Origin: Hylemonella sp.
GTDB lineage: Bacteria; Pseudomonadota; Gammaproteobacteria; Burkholderiales; Burkholderiaceae_C
DNA length: 56,369 nucleotides
Assembly: GCA_030695415.1 (NCBI GenBank)
Contig: JAUYQZ010000034.1
Coordinates: forward strand, 1 to 56,369
Reading direction: 5' to 3'
Shown: piece by piece, positions 16,285-25,472 of the stretch
Layout of the letters: each line of letters begins with the position of its first letter
Numbering within the stretch: position 1 is the first letter of the stretch
Notes under the pieces: generated by a model
Database searches by the model: none
Seen by the model: only the letters and a program-made list of their open reading frames with translations
Told to the model about the DNA's origin: nothing
Translations under genes and position numbers: made by a program

Positions 16285-17487
16285 ATGAGCGAAGACGATC
16301 TCGAACAGGCCAAGGCCTCATTCCTGCAAGGCTTGCAAGCCTCAGACGCGGGTGACTGGCAAAGCGCCGAACGCCATTTCGAACAGGCGCTGGCACGGGC
16401 CCCGGGGCGGATCTCGGTCATGCAGAACCTGGGCATCACCCGGGTGCGGCTGGGGCGTCATGCCGAGGCGCAGCCTCTGCTGCACGACGTGCTGGCGGCC
16501 GAGTCGGGACGCGCCGAGGTCTGGCAGGCCCTGGCCCAGACGCAGCTGGAACTTCATCAGTTCAAGGCGGCGGCGGCCAGCTACGAGCGCTGTCTTGCCC
16601 TGGGCATGGACTCCGCCACCCTTCGCGCGCAGTACGCCCAGTGCCTGGCGCGGCAAGGCCGGGTCGCCGAGGCCACGCACGCCTACCAGGAGGCCCTGCA
16701 ACGCGATGCCGGGCTCACCGGCGCGCTGATCGAACTGGGCAGCCTCCACCGTGAAGCTGGCCAACTCGAGCAGGCGGCCAGCTGTTTCCGGCGCGCCCTG
16801 GACAGCGGTGCCGACCCCGACGTCGTGGGCTACTTTCTGGCGGCAGTAACGCACAAGGAAGGTGTCACCGCGCCCCCACCGCAATATGTCCGTGACCTGT
16901 TCGACCAGTACGCGCCGGGGTTCGACGCGCATCTCGTGGGCCAGCTGGGTTACCAGGGCCACCAGTTGTTGGTGGACCGCTTGCCGCCCGAAGCCGGCGC
17001 GCGCTTCTCCCGGGCGCTGGATCTGGGCTGCGGCACCGGCCTGTGCGGCGCCCATGTGCGCCCACGCGTGGATCAGCTGGTGGGTGTCGACCTCGCCCCG
17101 GCCATGATCGAGCAGGCCAGGCAACGTGCACTCTACGACGCACTGCACGTTGGCGACATCCACGAATTCCTGGTCACCGCGCAAGAACCCTACGACCTGG
17201 TGCTGGCCGCCGATGTCTTCATCTACGTCGGGGCGCTGGAACCCGTCTTCGGCCTCTTGTCCCAACGCATGCGCCCCGGCAGCTGGCTGGCCTTCACCGT
17301 GGAAAGCGCAGCACCTGGGCAAACCGTGCAGCTGTTGCCCAGCCTGCGCTACGCGCACTCAGCCGCCTACCTGCGCGATCTCGCCGACCGGCATGGCTTC
17401 GAGATGGTGGCGGTCTGCGACGACGCGATCCGCTTTGACCAGCGGCAGGCGGTGAGCGGGCAGTTTGTCTATCTGCGGCGCCGATGA
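16285..17487 (+). CDS. TPR-domain SAM-dependent methyltransferase
   Basis: About 400 residues. The N-terminal 180 residues form four to five tetratricopeptide repeats ('ASDAGDWQSAERHFEQALARAPG' and similar), and the C-terminal part is a class I methyltransferase with 'RALDLGCGTGLCG' and 'LVGVDLAPAMIEQAR'. Proteins of this layout are common in proteobacteria but substrates are mostly unknown. The ATG at 16285 is preferred because it starts the first TPR; ATGs at 16195 and 16252 would add an unstructured leader. The 274 bases before it hold no recognisable gene. Confidence 0.85.
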   Translation: MSEDDLEQAKASFLQGLQASDAGDWQSAERHFEQALARAPGRISVMQNLGITRVRLGRHAEAQPLLHDVLAAESGRAEVWQALAQTQLELHQFKAAAASYERCLALGMDSATLRAQYAQCLARQGRVAEATHAYQEALQRDAGLTGALIELGSLHREAGQLEQAASCFRRALDSGADPDVVGYFLAAVTHKEGVTAPPPQYVRDLFDQYAPGFDAHLVGQLGYQGHQLLVDRLPPEAGARFSRALDLGCGTGLCGAHVRPRVDQLVGVDLAPAMIEQARQRALYDALHVGDIHEFLVTAQEPYDLVLAADVFIYVGALEPVFGLLSQRMRPGSWLAFTVESAAPGQTVQLLPSLRYAHSAAYLRDLADRHGFEMVAVCDDAIRFDQRQAVSGQFVYLRRR

Positions 17488-17545
17488 AGCAGCTTTGCCA
17501 GGCTTGCGCCATCCCCGGTCAGGTGGCCCAAGGAGCGCAAGCCGC

Positions 17546-19144
17546 TCAGAGCATGGATTCGGGCGCCAGGGCGCCGAGCAGGCTGGACGTGAAGCGCCGC
17601 CACCAGCCCGCGAGCGGTTCTGCCGTGTAGCGCACCTCCTGGCCCCGCTCCTCACCGATCCAGACCAGTGGCGCCAGCGCGTCGCCAGGTTCGGCCAGCT
17701 CGACGCGAAACGCCTGGTCCAGTGCAATGGCCTCCAGAAACTGGGTGCCGATCTGCGCGCCCAGGTCGGCGCTCTCGATCAGCAAGGCCACTTCGGTGTT
17801 GCCCTGGCGCGATCGTGGATCCAGGTTCATCGAACCCAGCAGCACGATCTTGCGGTCCACCACCACGGCCTTGGAATGCAGGCTGGCGCCGGAAGACAGT
17901 CCGGTGCGCACCTTGGCGGATCGCATCGTGCCTGGCCGGAATTCGTGAATGCTCACGCCACAGGCGAGCAGGCGCGCCCGGTATCGCGCATAACCCGCGT
18001 GGACCACGGGCACGTCCGTCGACGCCAGGGAATTGGTCAGCACGCGGATCCGCACGCCCTGCCCGGCCAGTGCGCACATCCCCCCCAAACCCTGTTCACT
18101 CGGGATGAAATAGGGCGAAATCAGGATGACTTCCTGCCGGGCCTGCAAGATGGCCTTGCGCATGGCGACACCGATCTGGCCCGTTTGCGGGCTCGTCGCC
18201 GCCTCGGGCTTGGCCGGCGGATCGTAGAGCACCGTGGCGCGCGCCGGACTGAGCGGAAACTGGCCGCCGCGCATCACCCGCCCGAGATCCACCTCGCGCA
18301 AGCTGCGCGCATAGTCGGTTTCGCGAAAACGTTCGGCTCGCGCCGCCATGTCCGCCATGGCCCGGTCGAGGTCTGCGGCGCCCGGCGGCTGCCCCAGGAA
18401 GGCCGTGACCGGCACCGACCACTCGCTGTTCCAGTACTCGTCGAAGCTGCGCGAGACCGCCACCACCACCGGTCCGGCGGCCAGCACGTCGATGTCCGCG
18501 AAGTCACGCTCTCCATGCGCCGCGAAATAGGTGTCGCCCAGATTGCGTCCGCCGACGATCCCGATCGCGTTGTCGGCGATCCACAGCTTGTTGTGCATGC
18601 GCCGGTTCAGGCGATCACTGTCGCCGAAGAACTCGAACAGCCTGGATATGCCCAGCGGCCCGCGGTTCAAGAAGGGGTTGAAGACCCTGATGTGGACGTT
18701 CGGATGGGCCGCGAGAGTCGCCATGTCGAAGTCGCGACCCACCGCGTACATGTCGTCGATCAGCAGGCGCACGCGAACGCCGCGCTGCGCCGCACTCAGT
18801 GCGCGGTAAAGCAAGAGCGTCGCGGTGGCATCTTCCGCCACGATGTAGTACTGAAGGTCCAGCGTCCGCTCCGCCGCCTCTGCGAGCGCCGCGCGTGCGA
18901 TGAACGCTTCCTTCCCCGACACGAGCAGATGAAAACCGGACAGATCCGGGCTGGCCCCGAACTGCGCAACATAGGAGCGCCCGAGGAAAGTGTCCTCCGG
19001 GTTCGCGATCGCGTAGGAGGGCGGGCGCGGCGCATCGAAGCGAACGGAAGCACAGCCCGGGACCAGGACCGCCAACACGATGGCGAGCAGGCCCAGCACG
19101 GCCAGCGCCGGCCGGCGGGCTCCATGGCTGCAAGGGTGGTCCAT
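17546..19144 (-). CDS. Cardiolipin synthase / phospholipase D family lipoprotein (ClsC-like)
   Basis: About 532 residues from the start at 19144. The N-terminus has a hydrophobic stretch ending in the lipobox 'LVPGC' (Cys31), so it is probably a lipoprotein. Two HKD motifs of the phospholipase D superfamily are intact: 'MHNKLWIADN' (His184) and 'LHSKAVVVDRK' (His423), each followed by the usual 'GGRN' / 'GSMNLD' box. Closest in shape to ClsC/YmdC enzymes, which make cardiolipin from phosphatidylglycerol and phosphatidylethanolamine. No YmdB-like partner is adjacent. Confidence 0.88.
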   Translation of the reverse strand: MDHPCSHGARRPALAVLGLLAIVLAVLVPGCASVRFDAPRPPSYAIANPEDTFLGRSYVAQFGASPDLSGFHLLVSGKEAFIARAALAEAAERTLDLQYYIVAEDATATLLLYRALSAAQRGVRVRLLIDDMYAVGRDFDMATLAAHPNVHIRVFNPFLNRGPLGISRLFEFFGDSDRLNRRMHNKLWIADNAIGIVGGRNLGDTYFAAHGERDFADIDVLAAGPVVVAVSRSFDEYWNSEWSVPVTAFLGQPPGAADLDRAMADMAARAERFRETDYARSLREVDLGRVMRGGQFPLSPARATVLYDPPAKPEAATSPQTGQIGVAMRKAILQARQEVILISPYFIPSEQGLGGMCALAGQGVRIRVLTNSLASTDVPVVHAGYARYRARLLACGVSIHEFRPGTMRSAKVRTGLSSGASLHSKAVVVDRKIVLLGSMNLDPRSRQGNTEVALLIESADLGAQIGTQFLEAIALDQAFRVELAEPGDALAPLVWIGEERGQEVRYTAEPLAGWWRRFTSSLLGALAPESML

Positions 19145-19305
19145 GTCGTGGTGTTTCCATCGCCGGCGCAGGTTCACCGGAAGCTGAACCTTAACCCAGA
19201 ACTCCCTTGCCCCATCGCTTTCGCCCCGCAAGGACCGTACCGCGCCGGGCGTCTGCTGCCGTCCCGCTAATGGGGCCTGCTGACGTCAACCCTGGCGATC
19301 ATCGG

Positions 19306-19344
19306 TCACTCCACCGTGACGCTTTTGGCCAAATTGCGCGGTTT
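19306..19344 (-). repeat. glmS 3'-end copy 3 (att-like)
   Basis: Reads [12 protein letters not shown] plus stop on the minus strand, identical in protein to the true end of GlmS but different in DNA at mostly synonymous positions. Upstream sequence is unrelated to glmS. Confidence 0.8.
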
Positions 19345-19384
19345 GTGCCGCCGCATAACTTCGCTGCGCGAAGTGAGCGGCGTC

Positions 19385-19484
19385 CAAACCGAGAAACCTG
19401 GCGCGCCTACAGCGCCGTCGCTACGCGACGCAAGAGTGCGAACGTCATTCGACGGTCACACTCTTGGCCAGGTTTCTCGGTTTG
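19385..19484. repeat. Long inverted repeat around glmS-end copy 2
   Basis: An 18-bp perfect inverted repeat (19385-19402 and 19467-19484) with an inner 8-bp pair (19431-19438 and 19459-19466). The left arm is an inverted part-copy of the glmS end interrupted by 28 bases (19403-19430). It can fold as a large hairpin. Confidence 0.7.
19445..19483 (-). repeat. glmS 3'-end copy 2 (att-like)
   Basis: Again encodes [12 protein letters not shown] plus stop on the minus strand. Compared with the functional gene end all differences are synonymous codon changes, including AGA for the Arg codon, which is rare in this genome. This implies descent from another organism's glmS. Confidence 0.8.
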
Positions 19485-19586
19485 TGGCTACGACACGGAC
19501 CCTTGGGCCTTCACATCGGCTGCGCCGATATGAGTCTGCGCCGCAAGCCACGCATCTCGCGCCCCTCGGGCCAGCGCTGCGCGCTG

Positions 19587-19622
19587 CAAGAGCGTGACCG
19601 TCACTCGACCGTCACGCTCTTG
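19587..19622. terminator. Hairpin overlapping the glmS stop codon
   Basis: A perfect 12-bp stem (CAAGAGCGTGAC / GTCACGCTCTTG) with a 12-base loop that contains the glmS stop codon. There is no T tract. Similar arms accompany copy 2 of the gene end, so the hairpin is part of the repeated module. Confidence 0.5.
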
Positions 19623-21451
19623 GCGAGATTGCGTGGCTTGTCCACATCCGTGCCGCGGGCGCAGGCGGTGTGATAGGCCAGCAACTGCAGCGGAACCACG
19701 TGCAGCAGGGGCGATAGCGCACCGTAGTGCTCGGGCATGCGGATCACGTGCAGGCCTTCGCCACTTTCGATGCGGGTGTCGGCATCGGCCAGCACGTAGA
19801 GCACGCCGCCGCGCGCACGCACCTCGTGCAGGTTGCTTTTGAGTTTTTCCAGCAGCGCATCATTGGGCGCGACCGTCACCACGGGCATGGCGCTGGTCAC
19901 CAGGGCCAGGGGGCCGTGCTTGAGTTCGCCCGCGGGGTAGGCCTCGGCGTGGATGTAGCTGATTTCCTTGAGCTTGAGCGCGCCTTCGAGGGCAATGGGG
20001 TAGTGCAGGCCGCGGCCCAGGAACAGCGCGTTTTCCATGCGGGCGAAATCCTCGGCCCAGCTGATGATCTGCGGCTCCAATGCCAGCACGGCCTGCAGGG
20101 CCACGGGCAGGTGGCGCATGGCCTTGAGGTGCTGTGCCTCCTGTTCATCGCTCAAGTGGCCGCGCACCTGCGCCAACGCCAGCGTCAGCAGGAAAAGCCC
20201 GGCCAGCTGGGTGGTGAAGGCCTTGGTGGAGGCCACGCCGATCTCGACGCCGGCGCGCGTGATGTAAGCCAGCTTGCACTCGCGCACCATGGCAGAAGTC
20301 GCCACATTGCAGATGGTCAACGTCTGCGTCATGCCCAGGCTTTGCGCGTGGCGCAGGGCGGCCAGCGTGTCCGCGGTCTCGCCCGACTGGCTGATGGTGA
20401 CCACCAGCGTGCGCGGGTTGGGCACTGAATCGCGGTAGCGGTATTCGCTGGCCACTTCCACCTGCGTGGGCATCTTCGCAATGCTCTCCAGCCAGTACTT
20501 GGCGGTGCAACCGCTGTAGTAGCTGGTGCCGCAGGCCAGGATGAGCACGTTGTCGATGTCCTTGAACACTCTGTAGGCGCCGTCGCCGAACAGCTCGGGC
20601 ACGATGCCTTCGACACCCTCCAGCGTGTCGGCGATGGCGCGCGGCTGCTCGAAGATTTCCTTCTGCATGTAGTGGCGGTAGGGGCCGAGCTCGGCCGCGC
20701 CACTGTGCGCCTGCACGGTCTTCACAGCACGCTGTGCGGGCTTGTGGTCGCGGCCCACCACCCAGAACTTGCCCAGCTGCAGGTCCACCACATCGCCTTC
20801 TTCCAGGTAGACGATCTGGTCGGTCACGCCGGCCAGGGCCATGGCGTCGCTGGCCAGGTAGTGGCTGCCGTCGGCCCCCACGCCCAGGATCAGCGGCGAG
20901 CCGGCGCGCGCGCCGATCACTCGGTGCGGCTCGTCCTTGTGGAAGACGGCGATGGCGTAGGCGCCGTGCAGTTGTTTGGTGGCGGCCTTCACCGCCTCGA
21001 ACAGGTCGCCTTCGTAGATGGAATCGATCAGGTGGGCGATGACCTCGGTGTCGGTCTGGCTGTGGAAGACGTAACCCTTCTTTTGCAGGGCGGCGCGCAG
21101 CTCGTCGTGGTTTTCGATGATGCCGTTGTGCACCAGCGCCACGCGCGCCGCGCGCTGCGCCTCGTCAGCGCCCGGGCCGTGGCTGAAATGGGGATGCGCG
21201 TTGTGCACGGCGGGGGCGCCGTGCGTGGCCCAGCGGGTGTGGGCGATGCCGGTGTAGCCCGTCACATGGTCCCGGGCCACCTGCTCCGCCAGTTCGGCCA
21301 CGCGCGAGGTGCTGCGCGCGCGCTGCAGGCCACCGGCCGCATGCACGGCCACGCCGCAGGAGTCATAGCCGCGGTACTCCAGCCGTTGCAGGCCCTGCAC
21401 CAGCACGGGAACGATGTTGTGATTGGAAACGGCGCCGACGATGCCACACAT
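19601..21451 (-). CDS. glmS: Glutamine-fructose-6-phosphate aminotransferase (isomerizing)
   Basis: A 616-residue GlmS that makes glucosamine-6-phosphate from fructose-6-phosphate and glutamine, the first step to UDP-GlcNAc. The start at 21451 gives the essential N-terminal Cys nucleophile (MCGIVGA) and has AGGAG upstream. The glutaminase half spans about residues 1-240 and two SIS domains follow ('[14 protein letters not shown]', 'SVTVE' at the C-terminus). No glmS ribozyme is present upstream, as expected outside Firmicutes. Divergent from an Lrp-type gene with shared AT-rich control region. Confidence 0.97.
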   Translation of the reverse strand: MCGIVGAVSNHNIVPVLVQGLQRLEYRGYDSCGVAVHAAGGLQRARSTSRVAELAEQVARDHVTGYTGIAHTRWATHGAPAVHNAHPHFSHGPGADEAQRAARVALVHNGIIENHDELRAALQKKGYVFHSQTDTEVIAHLIDSIYEGDLFEAVKAATKQLHGAYAIAVFHKDEPHRVIGARAGSPLILGVGADGSHYLASDAMALAGVTDQIVYLEEGDVVDLQLGKFWVVGRDHKPAQRAVKTVQAHSGAAELGPYRHYMQKEIFEQPRAIADTLEGVEGIVPELFGDGAYRVFKDIDNVLILACGTSYYSGCTAKYWLESIAKMPTQVEVASEYRYRDSVPNPRTLVVTISQSGETADTLAALRHAQSLGMTQTLTICNVATSAMVRECKLAYITRAGVEIGVASTKAFTTQLAGLFLLTLALAQVRGHLSDEQEAQHLKAMRHLPVALQAVLALEPQIISWAEDFARMENALFLGRGLHYPIALEGALKLKEISYIHAEAYPAGELKHGPLALVTSAMPVVTVAPNDALLEKLKSNLHEVRARGGVLYVLADADTRIESGEGLHVIRMPEHYGALSPLLHVVPLQLLAYHTACARGTDVDKPRNLAKSVTVE

Positions 21452-21515
21452 AGGGGGTATCTCCTGAGATTGATGCCCCGATGGTAGAAGGAGTGATGAA
21501 AAATATCTGATTGTT

Positions 21516-21587
21516 TTTTGTGAATATGTGACCGTAAATTTCACAAAAGTGGTGACAAGACCAAATATTTCAAAAATAATCACAAAA
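21516..21587. promoter_or_regulatory. Repeated TCACAAAA half-sites between glmS and the Lrp gene
   Basis: TTTTGTGAA (21516-21524) and TTCACAAAA (21540-21548) form a 9-bp perfect inverted repeat, and a third TCACAAAA (21580-21587) touches the start codon of the regulator. The region is AT-rich in a GC-rich genome. It is a good candidate for autoregulatory binding by the adjacent Lrp-like protein and for control of glmS. Confidence 0.45.
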
Positions 21588-22075
21588 TGGAATCAACAAC
21601 CATTGACGCGACCGATCTGCTGCTGCTCGACGCCTTGCAAAAGGACGCCAGCCTGAGCAACCAGGCGCTGGCCGCGCTGGCCCACATTTCGCCGCCCACC
21701 TGCCTGCGCCGCGTCAAACGGCTGGTGGAGGGCGGCCTGATCGAGAAGCAGGTGGCCATCTTGAGCACGGACAAGCTCGCGCCGATGCTGGGCCACGGCC
21801 TGCAGGCCATCGTGGAGATCACGCTGGAGCGCCAGGGTGAAGAGGCGCAGAGGGCCTTCGAGCAGCGCGTGGCAGCGGATGAGGCCGTGCAGCAGTGCTA
21901 CCGCGTCTCGCCGGGGCCGGACTTCGTGCTGATGGTGCACGCACGCGACATGCCGGACTACCTGGCGCTGGCGCAACGCCTGTTCACACAGGATGCGAAT
22001 GTGCGCAACGTGAAGACTTTCTTCTGCGTGAAACGCAGCAAGTTCGGCACGCGCCTACCGTTGCCGGCGAAGTAA
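21587..22075 (+). CDS. Lrp/AsnC family transcriptional regulator
   Basis: A 162-residue regulator with an N-terminal helix-turn-helix ('[30 protein letters not shown]', about residues 22-52) and a C-terminal RAM/AsnC ligand-binding domain ('[31 protein letters not shown]'). Such proteins usually sense amino acids and bind near their own promoters. Divergent from glmS with 135 bases between starts, so it may tie amino-sugar synthesis to nitrogen status. No clear Shine-Dalgarno sequence precedes the ATG. Confidence 0.9.
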   Translation: MESTTIDATDLLLLDALQKDASLSNQALAALAHISPPTCLRRVKRLVEGGLIEKQVAILSTDKLAPMLGHGLQAIVEITLERQGEEAQRAFEQRVAADEAVQQCYRVSPGPDFVLMVHARDMPDYLALAQRLFTQDANVRNVKTFFCVKRSKFGTRLPLPAK

Positions 22076-22103
22076 GGCGCTGCCCCAGCCCGCCAGGCTC
22101 AGC

Positions 22104-22856
22104 TCAGACGGGCGTGCCCACGGCACACGGCAGCGTGACGCTGACGGTGCAACCGCCGTCGGGCACGCCCTCGGCTCCGATGCTGCCGCCGTGGCGCTCG
22201 ACGATCTTGCGCGCGAGCGCCAGTCCCAGCCCCAGGCCCTCGAACTGGCTGGCGCCGTGCAGACGGTGAAAGACGTGAAAGAGCTTGAACTGGCGCACCG
22301 GATCAAAACCCACGCCGTTGTCTCGCACATGGATCGTGGCCAGCCCGTCGGGTGTCACCTGCGCAGCCACCTCGATCATGGCCGTCCCGCGCGGGCGCGT
22401 GAACTTGAGCGCATTGGACAGCAGGTGCACAAACAGCTGGCGCAGTAGCGCGCCGTCCCCGATGAGCACGGGCAAACCCTCCGGCACCTGCCATTCGATG
22501 CGTCGGCCGGCACACAATTCGGCCAACTGGGCCTGTGCCTCGGCCAGCAGGGTGCGGACCTCCCACTCCCGAACCTGCAGTTCGACCCGATCCAGCTGCG
22601 TCCAGGCCATCAACCCGTCGATCTGCTGGCCCAGCGTGCGGGCCGCGCCGTGCACCGTCTCCAGGTAGGTGAGCGCCTCACCCGGCAGCACGGGCCCGGC
22701 CTCCTCACGCAAGAGGGCGGCATAGGACAGGATGTGACGCAGGCTGGCACGCAGGTCATGCGAGACGGCGTAGGTGAAGTCGCCGAGTGCGGCGCGCGCA
22801 CCTTGCAACTCGGCCTGCAGCCGCGCGATCTCCTGCTCGGGGGTGGGTTCGATCAT
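22104..22856 (-). CDS. Soluble sensor histidine kinase without a recognisable input domain
   Basis: A 250-residue kinase core: a short N-terminal coiled coil (residues 1-25), the dimerisation/phosphoacceptor box 'YAVSHDLRASLRHI' (His near 33) and an ATPase domain with N box 'LLSNALKFTRPRG', 'DNGVGFD' and 'GLGLGLALARKIVERHGG'. It has no membrane segment or PAS domain, and no response regulator gene is near. It starts 10 bases after glmU on the same strand, so it is likely co-transcribed with it. Confidence 0.88.
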   Translation of the reverse strand: MIEPTPEQEIARLQAELQGARAALGDFTYAVSHDLRASLRHILSYAALLREEAGPVLPGEALTYLETVHGAARTLGQQIDGLMAWTQLDRVELQVREWEVRTLLAEAQAQLAELCAGRRIEWQVPEGLPVLIGDGALLRQLFVHLLSNALKFTRPRGTAMIEVAAQVTPDGLATIHVRDNGVGFDPVRQFKLFHVFHRLHGASQFEGLGLGLALARKIVERHGGSIGAEGVPDGGCTVSVTLPCAVGTPV

Positions 22857-22866
22857 GGGCGCTGCG

Positions 22867-24276
22867 TCATTTTTTCTTCTCGGGCCGCTTCCAGTTGCTC
22901 AGGCTGATCTGCTTGGCGCGTGCCACCGTCAGCGCGCCCGGCGGTGTGTCCTTGGTGATGGTGGAGCCGCCTCCCACGGTGCCGCCGGCGCCGATGGTGA
23001 CGGGTGCGATCAGCACGCAGTTGCTGCCGATGTGCACGTCCGCCTCGATCACCGTGGTGTGCTTGTTGGCGCCGTCGTAGTTGGCGGTGATGCTGCCCGC
23101 GCCGTAGTTCACGCGCTCGCCCACCTTGGAGTCACCGATGTAGGCCAGGTGGTTGGCCTTGGCCCCCCGGGCCAGCGTGGCGGCCTTGATCTCCACGAAA
23201 TTGCCGATGTGCACCTCCTCGCCCAGCTTGGCGCCTGGGCGCAGGCGGGCATAGGGGCCGATCAGGGCGCCGGAGCCGACCTCGATGCGGTCCTTCTCGC
23301 TGAAGCCGCCTTCGATGTGCGTGTAAGGGTGGATCACCGCGCCCGCACCGATGCGCGCGTTGGCAATCACGCAGTGCGCACCCACCTTCACGCCCTCACC
23401 CAGCTCGACGCTGCCGTGAAAGATGCAGCCAATGTCGATCTCCACGTCCTGCCCGCAGCGCAGCTCGCCGCGCACGTCAAAGCGGGCCGGGTCGGCCAGG
23501 CGAACGCCCTGCTCCATGAGGCTGCGCGCGGCGCGCTGCTGGTGCGCGCGCTCCAGCTCGGCCAGTTGCACGGGGCTGTTGACGCCAGCCACCTGCACCG
23601 GGTCGTTGATCTGGTGCGCCACCACGGGCACACCCTGGGCCACGGCGAACTTCACCACGTCGGTCAGGTAGTACTCGCCCTGGGCGTTCTTGTTGTCGAG
23701 TTGCGCCAGCCAGGGCTTGAGCAGCCGGGCCGGCACGGCCATGATGCCGCTGTAGATTTCCCGGATGGTGCGCTGGGCCTCGCTGGCGTCCTTGTGCTCC
23801 ACGATGGCCTGCACATCCCCGTTCGCGGCGCGCACGATGCGGCCGTAGCCCGTGGGGTCGTCGAAGGCGATGGTCAGCAGGGCCAACCGGTCACCGCCAC
23901 AGGCGTCGATCAGTGCGCGCAGGGTATCTGCTTGCGTGAGCGGCACGTCACCCGACAACACCACCACGATGCCGTCGTCCGGCAGCGCGGGCACGGCCTG
24001 CTGCACGGCGTGCCCGGTGCCCAGTTGCGGCTCCTGGCGCACGAACTGCAGCATGCCGCCGCCCGGGTGCACCACGCCGGCTTCGACGTCGGCGGCCCCA
24101 TGGCCCGTGATCACCACCACGCGGCGGGCGTTCAACCCTGTGGCGGTGTCGACCACATGCTGCAACAATGCACGACCGGCCAATCGGTGCAACACTTTGG
24201 GCAAGCGGCTCTTCATGCGCGTGCCCTTGCCCGCGGCCATGATGACCACATCCACTGCCTGTCCGTTCTGCTTCAT
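22867..24276 (-). CDS. glmU: Bifunctional UDP-GlcNAc pyrophosphorylase / glucosamine-1-P acetyltransferase
   Basis: A 469-residue GlmU. The N-terminal uridyltransferase has 'MAAGKGTRMKSRLPKVLHRLAG' at residues 13-34; the C-terminal left-handed beta helix is built from hexapeptide repeats and ends with 'NYGAGSITANYDGANKHTTVIEADVHIGSN'. It performs the last two steps to UDP-GlcNAc, complementing glmS in this window; glmM is not here. Its start overlaps the 5' region of the divergent lipoprotein gene. Confidence 0.97.
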   Translation of the reverse strand: MKQNGQAVDVVIMAAGKGTRMKSRLPKVLHRLAGRALLQHVVDTATGLNARRVVVITGHGAADVEAGVVHPGGGMLQFVRQEPQLGTGHAVQQAVPALPDDGIVVVLSGDVPLTQADTLRALIDACGGDRLALLTIAFDDPTGYGRIVRAANGDVQAIVEHKDASEAQRTIREIYSGIMAVPARLLKPWLAQLDNKNAQGEYYLTDVVKFAVAQGVPVVAHQINDPVQVAGVNSPVQLAELERAHQQRAARSLMEQGVRLADPARFDVRGELRCGQDVEIDIGCIFHGSVELGEGVKVGAHCVIANARIGAGAVIHPYTHIEGGFSEKDRIEVGSGALIGPYARLRPGAKLGEEVHIGNFVEIKAATLARGAKANHLAYIGDSKVGERVNYGAGSITANYDGANKHTTVIEADVHIGSNCVLIAPVTIGAGGTVGGGSTITKDTPPGALTVARAKQISLSNWKRPEKKK

Positions 24277-24292
24277 GCGCCTGCCTCATGTG

Positions 24293-25153
24293 ATGTTGAG
24301 TTTCCTGCCCCGCATTATCAGTGCGCTGCTGCTGCTTGTGCTGGCCGGCTGCAGCGCCGTGCAAACCGGCTACAACAACGCCCCCACACTGCTCTACTGG
24401 TGGCTGGACGGCTACATCGACTTCGACCAGGCTCAGTCCACGCCGGTCCGCGAGAGCCTGGACAGCTTGCATGCCTGGCACCGTCGCCAGGAGTTGCCCG
24501 CGTATGCCGACCTGCTCAAAAGCGTGCAACAACAGGCTCTGGGGAAGGTCACTCCGGAGCAGGCCTGCACGCACGTGGCCCAGGTCCGCGTGCACCTGCA
24601 GCGTCTGGCTGAGCAAAGCGCCGAAGGCCTGGCCCGGCTGGCCCCGAGCTTGCAGCCCGGGCAGCTGCGCCATCTGGACCGGCAGTACGAGAAACACAAC
24701 CGCAAGTGGCGCGAGGAGTGGCTGGACGGCACCCCCGCTGTCCTGCTGGAGCGCCGGCTGGAGCGCACCGTGGAGCGCTACGAGGACTTCTACGGGAGTC
24801 TGAGCGATGCGCAGAAGACGCTGCTGCGCCAGCGCATCGTCGCCTCCAGCTTCGATGCGCGGCTGGCTTGGGCCGAACGCCTGCGCCGCCAGCAGGACAC
24901 GCTGCGGGTGCTGCAGGAGCACCGCAGCAGTGACCGGCCGGCCCACGTGCAGGCCGAGATGCTGGCGCTGGTGCTGCGCAGCCTGGAGCCGCGCGGTGTC
25001 GAGGCGCGCGCACAGTTCGAGCGCATGCTGCAGGACGGCTGTCAGACCATGGCCGCCCTGCACAACAGCGCCAGCGAGACGCAGCGGCGGCGCCTGGTCG
25101 AGCGGCTGCGGGGTTACGAGGCAGATTTGAGGGCGCTGGGGGCGCAGAGCTAA
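24293..25153 (+). CDS. DUF6279 family lipoprotein
   Basis: About 286 residues with a lipoprotein signal 'LLLLVLAGCSAVQ'. The mature part begins 'YNNAPTLLYWWLDGYIDFDQAQ', the signature of the DUF6279 family, and is otherwise alpha-helical and rich in Arg and Gln. Function unknown. The ATG at 24293 directly precedes the signal; another ATG at 24275 is in frame. Divergent from glmU with overlapping leaders. Confidence 0.85.
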   Translation: MLSFLPRIISALLLLVLAGCSAVQTGYNNAPTLLYWWLDGYIDFDQAQSTPVRESLDSLHAWHRRQELPAYADLLKSVQQQALGKVTPEQACTHVAQVRVHLQRLAEQSAEGLARLAPSLQPGQLRHLDRQYEKHNRKWREEWLDGTPAVLLERRLERTVERYEDFYGSLSDAQKTLLRQRIVASSFDARLAWAERLRRQQDTLRVLQEHRSSDRPAHVQAEMLALVLRSLEPRGVEARAQFERMLQDGCQTMAALHNSASETQRRRLVERLRGYEADLRALGAQS

Positions 25154-25268
25154 GGCCGTCACAACCTGTCAGGCAGACGGCGCGCTGTCTGGGTGCTGCC
25201 TGGAGGCCACGCAGCCCTTGCAAGCCGGTCCATGACCAGGGCGCTCTGGAAGGCCTTGTTCGCCCTGG

Positions 25269-25472
25269 TCACGAAGGAAATATTCTGAAAAGTCCTTCTT
25301 TCATTTCAGCAACATCCCTGGAACTGGCCAAGACCGAAGAGGATCTTTTCGAATATTGATGGAGAAGCTCGCGAATCTGCGCCTTCTGTAAATCGGAGGT
25401 TCCGGGGTCTTCCATCCTGCTTTTCGCCTCGTCAACCAGATCCAGCAAAATCCGGCGGTCCCATTCAGCCAT
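25269..25472 (-). CDS. Small hypothetical protein, 67 residues
   Basis: A helical, charged, soluble protein (MAEWDRRILLDLVDEAKSR...). It overlaps the end of the upstream HTH gene by 8 bases, which suggests translational coupling. I recognise no family. GC content and codon use look lower than neighbours, in line with an acquired pair. Confidence 0.6.
   Translation of the reverse strand: MAEWDRRILLDLVDEAKSRMEDPGTSDLQKAQIRELLHQYSKRSSSVLASSRDVAEMKEGLFRIFPS

Noticed and set aside
19200..19650. Active Tn7-type insertion at glmS
   Set aside because: No tns genes, no Tn7-like end repeats and no cargo are present; only copies of the gene end remain.
21452..21583. glmS ribozyme or longer GlmS N-terminus upstream of the start
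   Set aside because: No ribozyme-like structure is evident and GlmS needs the Cys directly after its initiator Met, which fixes the start at 21451.
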